DNA of 64,000 nucleotides from Chaetoceros tenuissimus (Eukaryota > Bacillariophyta > Thalassiosirophyceae > Chaetocerotales > Chaetocerotaceae). The translations under genes and the position numbers were made by a program. Below are positions 23,375 to 36,900 of the stretch, in pieces (positions within the stretch are counted from its first letter, which is position 1; every line of letters starts with the position of its first letter). The notes beneath the pieces were generated by a model. That model ran no database searches. It was given only the letters and a program-made list of their open reading frames with translations, and was not told the origin of the DNA. The stretch spans positions 2,914,001 to 2,978,000 of the forward strand of contig BLLK01000069.1 of NCBI GenBank assembly GCA_021927905.1, given 5' to 3'.

Positions 23375-24499
23375 ATGAATATGAATTTCACGAAACGACG
23401 AATTCGTTCAACAACAACAATAACATGCCTTACATCTATTCTCTTTTTGTGGGTCTTTTCCGAAACAATGAATAGTGAATATAGTGGTGGGGTTCGTCGA
23501 CAAGTTTCGAGCAGCACGGAAGAATTTCAAGAGGACCCGCAGATTGATTCATTACAAAATGTGACTGTTGAGATAACACCAGATTCAGATGACGATACTA
23601 GACCAACTATGCATACATACCTCGATTTAGATCCACTAGGTAAATAAGTATATTTGTCGTCCTAATTTGCAACAAAATCAAGACAATCAACAATAATTAA
23701 TTTTCTTTGCATATCTACTTTATTTTCCAAAGGTTACTGTTGTGAAATGATGAATGACCAACATGAACAACTTTTGAAGGCATGGGAAGTGAGTTGGAAT
23801 AGCAAAGGGTGGAAAACAAGAGTGTTGACTATTGATGATGCAAAGAAACATCCGGAGTTTGATTCAATTACAAAAGAACTTGAACGTCTGGGGTTAAATC
23901 CTTATAATCGAAAATGCTATTGGCGCTGGATGGCAATGGCCGCTCTTGATGAGTATGGGAATGAAGGTAATGGATCTTATTTTATGAGTGATTATGATAC
24001 CATTCCGTTGGAGTTGGATTCTGATAGAGGTCTGGAGCTGATAGATGAAAGCAAAGGAATATTCACATCATATCAAAATCATGTACCATGTCTCATGCAA
24101 GCATCTACAAGTGAATGGGACAGAGTACTCCATCTTTTGATTGATTCGTTACCAGAAGGTGCAGATGCAACTGCATCAGACATGATATCATTGCTTAAAG
24201 TGCGAGAAACCTTGGGAGATGATGCAGGAATAATATGGAAAGATGAAGTACAGACAGGGTTTCCTTTTCAAAAAGATGCAAATGGTAAAGTAGTCATTGA
24301 CTGTTTGAAAAGTAAGAATCTAGCAGTGCATCTTTCTCATAATGCTTGCAAAGCAGCTTACTGGGGAGGCTTTTACCCGGATGTTAACATGAAATATGGA
24401 ATGGTTGGAGCGAGATCAGAAGTCGTTACTTTTATTGGCCGAGAGTATAGCAATAGCTGTCACAGTCAAGAAGCTGACTCTGTCAAGATTGCCATGTAG
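23375..24499 (+). CDS. Type II membrane glycosyltransferase-like protein with DXD motif (paralogue A)
   Basis: Two exons, 23375-23639 and 23733-24499 (intron 93 bp, phase 1), 343 residues. The start is the first ATG, with a second Met two codons on. A short basic cytosolic tail (FTKRRIRS) precedes one TM anchor (ITCLTSILFLWVFS), giving Golgi type II topology. The catalytic region contains NRKCYWRWMAMAAL and FMSDYDTIPLELD, in which D-Y-D is the likely metal-binding DXD; then VPCLMQASTSEWDRVLHLL and VRETLGDDAGIIWK. I do not recognise a named GT family. It is clearly paralogous to the intronless gene at 53947-54984, sharing most of these motifs nearly residue for residue. Confidence 0.75.
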
Positions 24500-24651
24500 A
24501 TATTATGAACATACACTTTTATAATATATAGGTTCATTTGAATCAATATCACAAAATTTTCTAATAATACTTGTTCAAATTCCGAGATTTCATTTGTCTT
24601 CATACATACATACACCATAACAAAACAAAATGTAATCAAAGGAGGTACTAT

Positions 24652-25666
24652 TTAACTTAGAGCCTCCCCTAGCAACTTCTTTACTTCCTCCACAAAAATT
24701 TCTTTATCACCATCTTCATTTGAAAGATTATGGTTGCCACTTTCAATCATTAGTGGAAATATAGATTCCGTGTTACAGTGGTCGTCTGCGTCTGGACTAG
24801 TTGATCCACTCATGGCAGCACAAAGGCGATCCAATAGTAATTTCTTATCAATTGAAGCAGGGACATATTCGTCCTCACCAGAGAAAGCTACCAATGTCTT
24901 CATTCCTATTTGCTCTCCACGTTGTCCAAGGTGACGGAGTCGTAATGCCAATTCTTCGTCGCTCAAATCAGAAGAGAAGAAGTCATCGTCACCCCCAACG
25001 TCTTGAAGCGAAAGAAACCTTGCTGCAGTAATTGGAGCCCAAAATGCAGACCGAGGCTGAAATTAAATGAGATCTTTATGTTGTTCATCGTTTTGTGGCA
25101 CTATTGACAAAAGATAAGTTGATACTTACCATCATTTCGTCTTCTTGCCCGAAAGCTTGCAATTTCCTTGCATGTGCAATATTTGATTCATAATTTGGTC
25201 CATTCATGGCATCTTCCCGATCAGATACTGGTGCTTGTAGCGCAACAAGCTTTACCTTTTTCATTAACTCTTTGTCACCATATTTCATAAAATGCACTGA
25301 ATTTTGACAACCGGTGCTATGGCCTACCAGTGCAAAGGTCTCCGCAGATGAATGATGTACTAAATAATTCATGAGGTCGCCCAACTCATCAGTATCTCTT
25401 GAAAGTGTTCCATGACCAAATCCTAAACCAGATGATGAAATCATTGGTTGAACTAGAGACCATCCAAGTTCATGACATGCAGTCTCTAGATCTTTTGTGT
25501 ATGGTGTAGGTATAAGTCCATCACTCAGTCCACCAATCAATATACATTTGTTTTTTGAAGGTGGAGAGGACTCGAAAGCAACCAGACTTGGAAAGGACTT
25601 GTATTGAAATAAATTCCCTGAGAAGATGCCATAGGGAGAGATTGGCGGCACACTCGGAGGAGACAT
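24652..25666 (-). CDS. Alpha/beta hydrolase of the DUF1749 (UPF0613) family
   Basis: Two exons, 25130-25666 and 24652-25056 (intron 73 bp, phase 0), 313 residues. It has the fold's early strand KCILIGGLSDGLIPTPY, the nucleophile elbow LVGHSTGCQNSVHFM (Ser in GHSTG), LQAPVSDREDA after the following strand, and MKTLVAFSGEDEYVP, which carries the acid. The family's final His may be within MIESGNHNLSN. DUF1749 proteins are soluble serine hydrolases of unknown substrate in fungi, plants and algae. Convergent with the glycosyltransferase upstream (152 bp between stops). Confidence 0.82.
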
Positions 25667-25939
25667 GGTACCTAATATAGAGATTGTTTTGGTGTATGTA
25701 ATGTGCTTTATCTATTTGATGGTAGATTGGAAGAAGTGCTTTGGATTTTGGATTCATTCATCAATTTGAATGAATATCTTTGTGAGAGAATGAGCGGATG
25801 GCGGCGGATGGCGGCGGCTCTCTAAACTTGAAGTACGTACATCTCTCTATTTTTCCTCAAAATCTACTAAATTATGTGTATTCTTGACTTCGTAAAATGA
25901 AAGATAAAAAATGGTTTTATGCGCACTTGAAGTTCATCA

Positions 25940-27594
25940 CTACTGGTTTCCTCCAATCCCTCTCGGCAATGCTACTGTCATCATCTTTGAATTTCCTTTC
26001 AAGTTCTGATTTTTGTCGGAGAGGCTTGAGATGGAATCGCCCGTCATTCTTTCGACGACGACATGAACTGCGTTTGGAAATGAATACAGATTTTTGCTGG
26101 AAGAAGCAAGAGTGTCTTTAGTTGTATTTTCGGGGGGTTGGGAAAATGACTCTTGATTTACTTTGAGAGTGAGTTTTCGGAGATCTTTCCAGTCTGCCAA
26201 TCCTTCCGAATAAGTTTTGAGTGAGATACTCCTTTCTTGGACTAGCGAGGGAAACGTTGAGTCTAAAAGGGAAATGTCATTTTCGGCACTCTGAAGACAT
26301 AGATAATATATGCCGTTAAAGTAGATTGCAATCACGGCTACACCACTCGGACGGTAACTCTTGGATGCAATGCAATCAATATCTCTCATGATATGGTCAT
26401 TTGACTGACTGTCCTCTGGAACGCAATCAAACTGAAACAGAAAATTTAATCCAGGATCCTCTTGACTAATCATTCCCTTTGCTTCCAACTCTTCAATTTG
26501 TGGTGTGGTCATTTCTACTTCACGTTCCATGATTTGCTTGACTCTCTCCATCTTTTGTAAAGCTGTAGAAAATGTCTGATCCTTGGGTAGATCAGAAGAG
26601 TAACACAAGAATTCGAGCTGATGTTGCTGTTTCCTCAACGTTGGAATAATATGATTTACATCTTCGAGGTGTAGATGGGGTATAAGGACGGCTTCTCCGC
26701 TGTAAATCCAATTCCCAAAGACAAAAAGAACTTTTCTATTACTTGGATCTTTCCCTTCCCTGGCACACTGAATAATATAACTCTGACCATAACAATTGCA
26801 ATCGTTTGACACGTCTATTGTTTCTTTGCATTCTGAATCCAAACTAATTATTTCCCACAATGCTAGACTTCTCCATTTTACTCCATTTCGATTGTCGTCA
26901 TTCATCCCATCAAAGAATTTGAGTAAAATGCTTTCCCCTTGTGAGGACAAGTTTGGAATCTTTTCATCGAGGAGACTTTGGTCTGCTCCTTCTGCATTCA
27001 ACAAGATTGAGTAGAATATATTCTCAAAGTAAATCAAAATCATACATACTCCCTTGTCATATATTTTGCAACAGACGCATTCAATGGTATCCCATGATGG
27101 TGGAATGGAGTCTGTCATGAATTCAAAATAGAACTCTGACTCGAGCTCTACGTCTATGCAATTCATGACATGATCGGAAGTAAGCTCTTTAAGAATGAAC
27201 TGGCCGGCATTATCAACCAATTGTAAAGATGTGGTGTACAATGATTCTTTGCTCTCTTCAAAGTCTTCGCGTAATTGAAGATATTCATGTTGTTCTTGAA
27301 TAAGAGCTGGTAAGGAATGAATATTTTCTAGAGTTGGAGAAGGGATAGCAAGTCTACCTTCGTAGACGCATTCACCACTGGAAAGGCAAACGTTTAGAAT
27401 TTCGCAATCTTTTTGAATCGCATAAATTTCTTTATAACCTATTGAGTAGAAGAACTCTAGAGTAAGAAACAATGACAACTACAAATTGAAAAGAATGAAT
27501 CAGGTTTCTTATTCAGCCTTTAACTTTGTTTCTATTTGCTAGTACAACTTCTCACCTTGCATTTAATTGTTTTTTGTGCTACTCTCGACGACAT
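25940..27594 (-). CDS. Unknown protein with a two-fold internal repeat
   Basis: The body is one long exon, 25940-27478, that lacks an ATG at its 5' end. A small upstream exon, 27556-27594 (13 codons, ATG at 27594, donor GTGAGA), joins it in phase 0 through a TTTGTAG acceptor, giving 525 residues. I do not recognise the family. The protein contains two related halves: GVCMILIYFENIFYSILLNA with SLLDEKIPNL, versus GVAVIAIYFNGIYYLCLQSA with SLLDSTFPSL. Each half also contains a related preceding segment (CVYEGRLAIPSPTLENIHSL versus WIYSGEAVLIPHLHLEDVNH). The alternating strand-like and acidic segments suggest a beta-rich repeated domain. The C-terminal 60 residues are Ser/Lys-rich. It shares a 74-bp divergent promoter with PACRG, so a ciliary or co-expressed role is possible but unproven. 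Confidence 0.65.
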
Positions 27595-27668
27595 GAACTT
27601 CACAACCTTGTGAGACAAGTCTGGAAGCCTAAAAAAATGAGTCTCTGTTTAGAAATTTCTCAACCGGA
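27595..27668. promoter_or_regulatory. Bidirectional promoter/5' UTR region, 74 bp
   Basis: Only 74 bp separate the predicted start codons of the unknown repeat protein (minus) and PACRG (plus). A TTTTTTTAG reading on the minus strand just upstream of 27620 could be a 5' UTR acceptor, so transcripts may overlap. No TATA-like box is evident. Confidence 0.45.
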
Positions 27669-28675
27669 ATGGCAAACGTGAAATCGAAAACATGGGATAT
27701 CAAAATGAGGCAAAAGATTCCTTCTTTTGTTGAAACAGGATCTTGCTTTGATGCTACGAATATTGATAGAATCAAGGTACGGCTTCTTCATAATCTTTTT
27801 TCTCTTTCTGGCCTCGTCCAAAGCATGGAACTCACCAAATTTCTCAGACTCGACCTGGAGGCCATGACGCCTTACCAACAAAACCTATAGACGAAAGTGC
27901 ATTTTCCTATAATAAGAAAACGGCTCGTCGGTCACCCAAAAACTTTCAGAAGAAAAAGACTGGAACTGGAGGTACACTTGCCCCAAAGCCAGTTAGTGAT
28001 GACACACCTCCTTTTCCAGATGAAAACGTATCTCCCAAAGGTACAATCGATCGCAAGATTCGCTTTTCTGCTTTTGTAGAGAGGCCAAACCCACCAAATA
28101 CAGAATTCCGTCGCTTTTACGAACGGGGCGATTTACCTGTCCAGATTGACCATAGTGGTGTCCAGAACCGCATTGCTTGGAAAGTATCAATTGAACAGTT
28201 GGATTTTCATCATTATTTACCAATCTTTTTCGATGGATTACGTGAAATTGAAGAGCCTTATGCATTTTTAGCTGAACAGGGTGTATATGATATGATACAG
28301 GTTGCTTCTCAAAAAGTATTGCCAGTCATTCCACAACTCATTATTCCAATCAAAACTGCTTTGAATACAAGAAATAAAAATGTGATTATAAAAGTGTTGA
28401 AGGTTCTCCAAGCTCTTGTCAAATGTGATGAAAAGGGTCAAAATCTAGTTGGACAGGCATTGGTACCTTACTATAGGCAAATTTTACCAGTTCTGAACAT
28501 TTTCATTAGAAAGAATGATAATCTCGGCGATGGTATCGACTATGGTCAAAATAAGAGAGGAGACTTGGGTGAAATAATAATGGCTACTCTCGAGCAATTT
28601 GAGTTGCATGGAGGTAATGATGCATTTATCAACATTAAATATCTTGTACCAGTATATCAAAGCATCTTGAAATAA
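27669..28675 (+). CDS. PACRG: Parkin co-regulated gene protein, axonemal microtubule inner protein
   Basis: Two exons, 27669-27776 and 27824-28675 (intron 47 bp, phase 0), 319 residues. The C-terminal ~200 residues are unmistakable [99 protein letters not shown] and [18 protein letters not shown]. The N-terminal ~110 residues are lysine-rich and disordered, as usual in the family. PACRG is a structural protein of the inner junction of ciliary doublet microtubules. In a diatom it would serve the flagellum of male gametes. The intron is short for this window, but its splice is required to enter the frame that runs into the conserved domain. Confidence 0.95.
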
Positions 28676-28969
28676 GCGCATAGGTGGAATTAAAATAGGT
28701 CAAAAATTATTTCTTAGTATTGGTTTGTAAAACAGAGATTTACCACACTCAGGGGAGAGGGAAAAAAATATTTTTGTCTTTGACAGACTAAAAATTAGGA
28801 AGAGAATGACATACGACACTTTCACTTGAAATTCAATTTGCAATTTTGCTAGGCACGTCAGACAAATTTTTAGGAACAATCACATCATTTCGGAGGTTGC
28901 TTTCGCAATCGACTGAAATCTTTGTCGAAAACAGAGAAATAATAACCAATCACTGTCGACATTAACGTA

Positions 28970-30706
28970 ATGACTCAATTGAAGACATTCACCACTCGCC
29001 AAGACTTGGAGAAGGCATGTCGTCGCGTCAAACCAAGTTTGCCCCGCAAACGTGTAGACAAAGTTTACACTCCATTGAGCAAAGCCAGTGCTGCTAGCAC
29101 CACTGGAGCCGAAAATCAACTAAAGTCTCTTGATGCCGGAGTGAAAATTTGCGCACGAAAATTCAATGAATGGAAAGCTAAAGCTGATAAATTGCAAAAA
29201 CAATTGAACCAAAAACAAGATGACTTGATTGAATTGAAAAGAGAAAAGAACACATTGGAGCAAATGTTTGAAGGGACAAATGGGGAATCAAAAAAGATAT
29301 CAATGCTTGAGAAAGAAATTGAAAAGGCAAATGCCACTTCGGAGGCAAAATTGCATTATCGCCTTCAGCTTAATTTTATGCATTTGCGTCAACGCAAGAA
29401 TGTGATGATGATCGATACGCACATGGCAGAACTTACGAGCAATTTACAAGCAGTTGAAAATGAAATGATTAAACGAACTAGAATGCTAGGAGAGATCGAA
29501 TCAAGCTATACTGCAGCCCACCAAGCCTATGATCAGATGTGCATCGATATTGGAGTAGAGCGGGCACGTCGAGAAGAGGAGTTGATGTCAAAAGAAATGG
29601 AAGCACAGAATGCAGAGAAAATGGAAGAATGGAGAGCTCGTCAGGAATCAAGTAGAAAAGATTTTCAGGATGCGATTCATGGAGGTAACGATACTGAAAG
29701 AGATTTGAAACTATTGAAAATCAAGGAAAAGGAAAAAGAATTGCGAGTCTTACGAAGAAGGACAGAAATGAAAACAAATTGTCAAGATTCAACAGAGGAT
29801 ATCTTTTACAATATAAAACGAGCTACTGGCGTGAACAGCCTTGAAGAAATGCTCGAAAAATTCTCTGATCGTCATGACCAACAAAAGAGATTAGATCAGG
29901 AAAGACTTGAAGCCGAGGAACGCTTGGATGTTGCTAATTCCAAATTGACAAATTCTCAAAAGGCGTTCAATTCTATACTCTCTCACGGTAGCGGGGATAC
30001 AGAAGTAGTAAGATCCGCAATTGGTGAATTAAATAAAGATATCGAGGATGAAAGGGCAGAGTCGAAAAGTTTCAACTCAACAAAATCTCGGCTTGATGCT
30101 GTTTTGGTTGGATTGAGCCAGGGAGGAATGGGTTTGTATCAAAAGCTACTTCCATTTCACTCGTCGCTCTTGGGAGGAGACGCTCCAATGCTGTTGAGAA
30201 ATGTTTTAGCTAGTGATGCAATTGGAACTGCAAATGATACTCTGGAAATGCTAAAAGTTGTACAAGAAATTCTCTCGAAAATGCTCAATATAGTAGGTAG
30301 CATAGACACAGTAGTGGGAGCTCAACAATGTCCTCAAAAGCTTGATGAAAAAAGAGATAATTTATCAAACCCAAATCTAGGTGAAAATAATTGTCGCATC
30401 CAGGCAAAGGTAAGAAATTTTGAATGTATTGCCCACACTCGCTTCATATGTGTATTTTTTACAGAAATTTGTGTACATTAGGCGGCAAAATCAGCTAGGT
30501 CTAGACAAGATCGTTTTGATGATATGAATATTCAATCTGATGAGGATGACAATGACTCAATCAGGCTATCTTTAAAAGCACGCATAGGAAAGAAAAAGGA
30601 GCAGAAACTTACATCAGATGCCCAGAGAAAAATCAAAAGTAGCAATAGAGTAGATTCATTAAACAAGGCCCAGATATTTTTGACACAGCTACCAAAAGTC
30701 GAATAA
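28970..30706 (+). CDS. Coiled-coil protein of the outer dynein arm docking complex type
   Basis: Two exons, 28970-30409 and 30482-30706 (intron 72 bp, phase 0), 554 residues. Long heptad-rich segments cover about residues 50-280 and 300-380, e.g. KLQKQLNQKQDDLIELKREK. The block LRVLRRRTEMKT followed by IFYNIKRATGVNSLEEMLEK matches the conserved patch in ODAD1/ODAD3 (CCDC114/CCDC151) and Chlamydomonas DC proteins, which anchor outer dynein arms on doublet microtubules. A C-terminal basic region (RIGKKKEQKL) ends the protein. The family is likely; which subunit it is cannot be told from sequence alone. Its neighbour PACRG, on the same strand 294 bp upstream, is also ciliary. Confidence 0.78.
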
Positions 30707-30966
30707 AGATAATATACAATATGTCAATGTTTACAAGAAACGAGTTCTTAGTTATAGGAAAGTAGTGGCGTAGTATGTGGCAAAATACGATACAGACAAC
30801 ATTATAATAAAAAGTATAGCAGCGATACGATTGGCTATTGAATTAGTTTTATACTACTGTAAGTAATATGTACAGAAATATATTTCTAGTAGTATTATGA
30901 AAACATGTAACGGAAGAATGGAAGGAATCAACACTCGCGGGAAAGGATCGGACGAAAATCCGATAC

Positions 30967-33900
30967 TTAGGATCCGTAGTTAATTTCCCATTTATCCAAG
31001 GAATCATTGAATGATCCCTTTCTGTAAAATTTGACTTTCGAGAATCTTCTCTCAGTATCAAAACCCAAGTAAAAAGTCTTGTCGCCTTTCAATGTAGAAA
31101 TATAGCCTTCTGGAGTATTCACATCGTTGTCATTGATGAAAAACTTCTGGTTCTCTGGAAGAGGGTCATCGCAAGCATTGAACTTTAACTGGAGACCAAA
31201 TTTCTGCATGCAGCCATCGTATTTGGCAGCAAGAGTGAGCGAACCATCCTCATTGAAAGAAAAACGTTGCTTCTTAGAGTACTCTGTAGAACATTTACGA
31301 ATGTTAAAAAAAGAACCAACATCATAAGCGTTATCAATGGTTAAACACCAGGTAGATGTAGAGTCAAAACCTGAAAAAGAGGTGCTAATAGTAAAAGTAC
31401 GATCCGCCAATGAAGAAGGACTTTCTGAAGGAATATCTTAAGAATGGTCAAATGCAAAAAAAGGCGAAAAAATAAGAACAAGTAGAAACGACAGAACAAA
31501 GTTAGTAAAGTGTAAATCACGCAAAATAAGGGATATAACTATCCATTCTTCATTTACTCACCACTTGGTACGTCAGAAGGTACGTCAGATGGTACGTCGG
31601 ACGGAGTATCTGAAGGTTGGTCTATTGAGCACAAGTAGAAACGACAGAACAAAGTTAGTAAAGTGTAAATCACGCAAAATAAGGGAAATAATTATCCATT
31701 CTTCATTTACTCACCACTTGGTACGTCAGAAGGTACGTCAGATGGTACGTCGGACGGAGTATCTGAAGGTTGGTCTATTGAGCACAAGTAGAAACGACAG
31801 AACAAAGTTAGTAAAGTGTAAATCACGCAAAATAAGGGAAATTACTATCCATTCTTCATTTACTCACCACTTGGTACGTCAGAAGGTACGTCAGATGGTA
31901 CGTCGGACGGAGTATCTGAAGGTTGGTCTATTGAGCACAAGTAGAAACGACAGAACAAAGTTAGTAAAGTGTAAATCACGCAAAATAAGGGAAATTACTA
32001 TCAATTCTTCATTTACTCACCACTTGGTACGTCAGAAGGTACGTCGGACGGAGTATCTGAAGGTTGGTCTATTGAGCACAAGTAGAAACGACAGAACAAA
32101 GTTAGTAAAGTGTAAATCACGCAAAAAAAGAAAAAGCCGAAGAACCATTCTTCATTTACTCACCACTTGGTACGTCAGAAGGAACGTCAGAAGGTACGTC
32201 GGACGGAGTATCTGAAGGTTGGTCTATTGAGCACAAGTAGAAACGACAGAACAAAGTTAGTAAAGTGTAAATCACGCAAAATAAGGAAAATTACTATCAA
32301 TTCTTCATTTACTCACCACTTGGTACGTCAGAAGGTACGTCAGATGGTACGTCGGACGGAGTATCTGAAGGTTGGTCTATTGAGCACAAGTAGAAACGAC
32401 AGAACAAAGTTAGTAAAGTGTAAATCACGCAAAATAAGGAAAATAACTATCAATTCTTCATTTACTCACCACTTGGTACGTCAGAAGGTACGTCAGAAGG
32501 TACGTCGGACGGAGTATCTGAAGGTTGGTCTATTGAGCACAAGTAGAAACGACAGAACAAAGTTAGTAAAGTGTAAATCACGCAAAATAAGGGAAATAAT
32601 TATCCATTCTTCATTTACTCACCACTTGGTACGTCAGAAGGTACGTCAGATGGTACGTCGGACGGAGTATCTGAAGGTTGGTCTATTGAGCACAAGTAGA
32701 AACGACAGAACAAAGTTAGTAAAGTGTAAATCACGCAAAATAAGGGAAATTACTATCCATTCTTCATTTACTCACCTTGGTACGTCCAGAAGGTACACGT
32801 CAGATGGTACGTCGGACGCGAATCTGAAGGTTGGTCTATTGAGCACAAGTAGAAACGACAGAACAAAGTTAGTAAAGTGTAAATCACGCAAAATAAGGGA
32901 TATAACTATCCATTCTTCATTTACTCACCACTTGGTACGTCAGAAGGTACGTCAGATGGTACGTCGGACGGAGTATCTGAAGGTTGGTCTATTGAGCACA
33001 AGTAGAAACGACAGAACAAAGTTAGTAAAGTGTGAATCACGCAAAATAAGGAAAATAACTATCAATTCTTCATTTACTCACCACTTGGTACGTCAGAAGG
33101 TACATCAGAAGGTACGTCGGACGGAGTATCTGAAGGTTGGTCTATTGAGCACAAGTAGAAACGACAGAACAAAGTTAGTAAAGTGTAAATCACGCAAAAT
33201 AAGAAAAAGCCGAAGAACCATTCTTCATTTACTCACCACTTGGTACGTCAGAAGGAACGTCAGATGGTACGTCGGACGGAGTATCTGAAGGTTGGTCTAT
33301 TGAGCACAAGTAGAAACGACAGAACAAAGTTGAAGTTAGTAAAGTGTAAATCACGCAAAATAAGGGAAATAACTATCCATTCTTCATTTACTCACCACTT
33401 GGTACGTCAGAAGGTACGTCAGATGGTACGTCGGACGGAGTATCTGAAGGTTGGTCTATTGAGCACAAGTAGAAACGACAGAACAAAGTTAGTAAAGTGT
33501 ATATCACGCAAAATAAGAAAAAGCCGAAGAACCATTCTTCATTTACTCACCACTTGGTACGTCAGAAGGTACGTCAGATGGTACGTCGGACGGAGTATCC
33601 GAAGGTTGGTCTATTGAGCACAAGTAGAAACGACAGAACAAAGTTAGTAAAGTGTAAATCACGCAAAATAAGGAAAATAACTATCAATTCTTCATTTACT
33701 CACCACTTGGTACGTCAGAAGGTACATCAGATGGTACGTCGGACGGAGTATCTGAAGGTTGGTCTATTGAGCACAAGTAGAAACGACAGAACAAAGTTAG
33801 TAAAGTGTAAATCACGCAAAATAAGGGAAATTACTATCAATTCTTCATTTACTCACCACTTGGTACGTCAGAAGGAACGTCAGATGGTACGTCGGACGGA

Positions 33901-36900
33901 GTATCTGAAGGTTGGTCTATTGAGCACAAGTAGAAACGACAGAACAAAGTTAGTAAAGTGTAAATCACGCAAAATAAGGGATATAACTATCCATTCTTCA
34001 TTTACTCACCACTTGGTACGTCAGAAGGTACGTCAGATGGTACGTCGGACGGAGTATCTGAAGGTTGGTCTATTGAGCACAAGTAGAAACGACAGAACAA
34101 AGTTAGTAAAGTGTAAATCACGCAAAATAAGGAAAATTACTATCCATTCTTCATTTACTCACCACTTGGTACGTCAGAAGGTACGTCAGATGGTACGTCG
34201 GACGGAGTATCTGAAGGTTGGTCTATTGAGCACAAGTAGAAACGACAGAACAAAGTTAGTAAAGTGTAAATCACGCAAAATAAGGGAAATTACTATCAAT
34301 TCTTCATTTACTCACCACTTGGTACGTCAGAAGGTACGTCGGACGGAGTATCTGAAGGTTGGTCTATTGAGCACAAGTAGAAACGACAGAACAAAGTTAG
34401 TAAAGTGTAAATCACGCAAAAAAAGAAAAAGCCGAAGAACCATTCTTCATTTACTCACCACTTGGTACGTCAGAAGGAACGTCAGAAGGTACGTCGGACG
34501 GAGTATCTGAAGGTTGGTCTATTGAGCACAAGTAGAAACGACAGAACAAAGTTAGTAAAGTGTAAATCACGCAAAATAAGGGAAATAACTATCCATTCTT
34601 CATTTACTCACCACTTGGTACGTCAGAAGGTACGTCAGATGGTACGTCGGACGGAGTATCTGAAGGTTGGTCTATTGAGCACAAGTAGAAACGACAGAAC
34701 AAAGTTAGTAAAGTGTATATCACGCAAAATAAGAAAAAGCCGAAGAACCATTCTTCATTTACTCACCACTTGGTACGTCAGAAGGTACGTCAGATGGTAC
34801 GTCGGACGGAGTATCCGAAGGTTGGTCTATTGAGCACAAGTAGAAACGACAGAACAAAGTTAGTAAAGTGTAAATCACGCAAAATAAGGAAAATAACTAT
34901 CAATTCTTCATTTACTCACCACTTGGTACGTCAGAAGGTACATCAGATGGTACGTCGGACGGAGTATCTGAAGGTTGGTCTATTGAGCACAAGTAGAAAC
35001 GACAGAACAAAGTTAGTAAAGTGTAAATCACGCAAAATAAGGGAAATTACTATCAATTCTTCATTTACTCACCACTTGGTACGTCAGAAGGTACGTCAGA
35101 TGGTACGTCGGACGGAGTATCTGAAGGTTGGTCTATTGAGCACAAGTAGAAACGACAGAACAAAGTTAGTAAAGTGTAAATCACGCAAAATAAGGGAAAT
35201 TACTATCAATTCTTCATTTACTCACCACTTGGTACGTCAGAAGGTACGTCAGATGGTACGTCGGACGGAGTATCTGAAGGTTGGTCTATTGAGCACAAGT
35301 AGAAACGACAGAACAAAGTTGAAGTTAGTAAAGTGTAAATCACGCAAAATAAGGGAAATAACTATCAATTCTTCATTTACTCACCACTTGGTACGTCAGA
35401 AGGTACATCAGAAGGTACGTCGGACGGAGTATCTGAAGGTTGGTCTATTGAGCACAAGTAGAAACGACAGAACAAAGTTAGTAAAGTGTAAATCACGCAA
35501 AATAAGAAAAAGCCGAAGAACCATTCTTCATTTACTCACCACTTGGTACGTCAGAAGGAACGTCAGATGGTACGTCGGACGGAGTATCTGAAGGTTGGTC
35601 TATTGAGCACAAGTAGAAACGACAGAACAAAGTTGAAGTTAGTAAAGTGTAAATCACGCAAAATAAGGGAAATAACTATCCATTCTTCATTTACTCACCA
35701 CTTGGTACGTCAGAAGGTACGTCAGATGGTACGTCGGACGGAGTATCTGAAGGTTGGTCTATTGAGCACAAGTAGAAACGACAGAACAAAGTTGAAGTTA
35801 GTAAAGTGTAAATCACGCAAAATAAGGAAAATAACTATCAATTCTTCATTTACTCACCACTTGGTACGTCAGAAGGTACGTCAGATGGAGTATCTGAAGG
35901 TTGGTCTATTGAGCACAAGTAGAAACGACAGAACAAAGTTAGTAAAGTGTAAATCACGCAAAATAAGGAAAATAACTATCAATTCTTCATTTACTCACCA
36001 CTTGGTACGTCAGAAGGTACGTCAGATGGTACGTCGGACGGAGTATCTGAAGGTTGGTCTATTGAGCACAAGTAGAAACGACAGAACAAAGTTAGTAAAG
36101 TGTAAATCACGCAAAATAAGGGATATAACTATCCATTCTTCATTTACTCACCACTTGGTACGTCAGAAGGTACGTCAGATGGTACGTCGGACGGAGTATC
36201 TGAAGGTTGGTCTATTGAGCACAAGTAGAAACGACAGAACAAAGTTAGTAAAGTGTGAATCACGCAAAATAAGGAAAATAACTATCAATTCTTCATTTAC
36301 TCACCACTTGGTACGTCAGAAGGTACATCAGAAGGTACGTCGGACGGAGTATCTGAAGGTTGGTCTATTGAGCACAAGTAGAAACGACAGAACAAAGTTA
36401 GTAAAGTGTAAATCACGCAAAATAAGAAAAAGCCGAAGAACCATTCTTCATTTACTCACCACTTGGTACGTCAGAAGGAACGTCAGATGGTACGTCGGAC
36501 GGAGTATCTGAAGGTTGGTCTATTGAGCACAAGTAGAAACGACAGAACAAAGTTGAAGTTAGTAAAGTGTAAATCACGCAAAATAAGGGAAATAACTATC
36601 CATTCTTCATTTACTCACCACTTGGTACGTCAGAAGGTACGTCAGATGGTACGTCGGACGGAGTATCTGAAGGTTGGTCTATTGAGCACAAGTAGAAACG
36701 ACAGAACAAAGTTAGTAAAGTGTATATCACGCAAAATAAGAAAAAGCCGAAGAACCATTCTTCATTTACTCACCACTTGGTACGTCAGAAGGTACGTCAG
36801 ATGGTACGTCGGACGGAGTATCCGAAGGTTGGTCTATTGAGCACAAGTAGAAACGACAGAACAAAGTTAGTAAAGTGTAAATCACGCAAAATAAGGAAAA

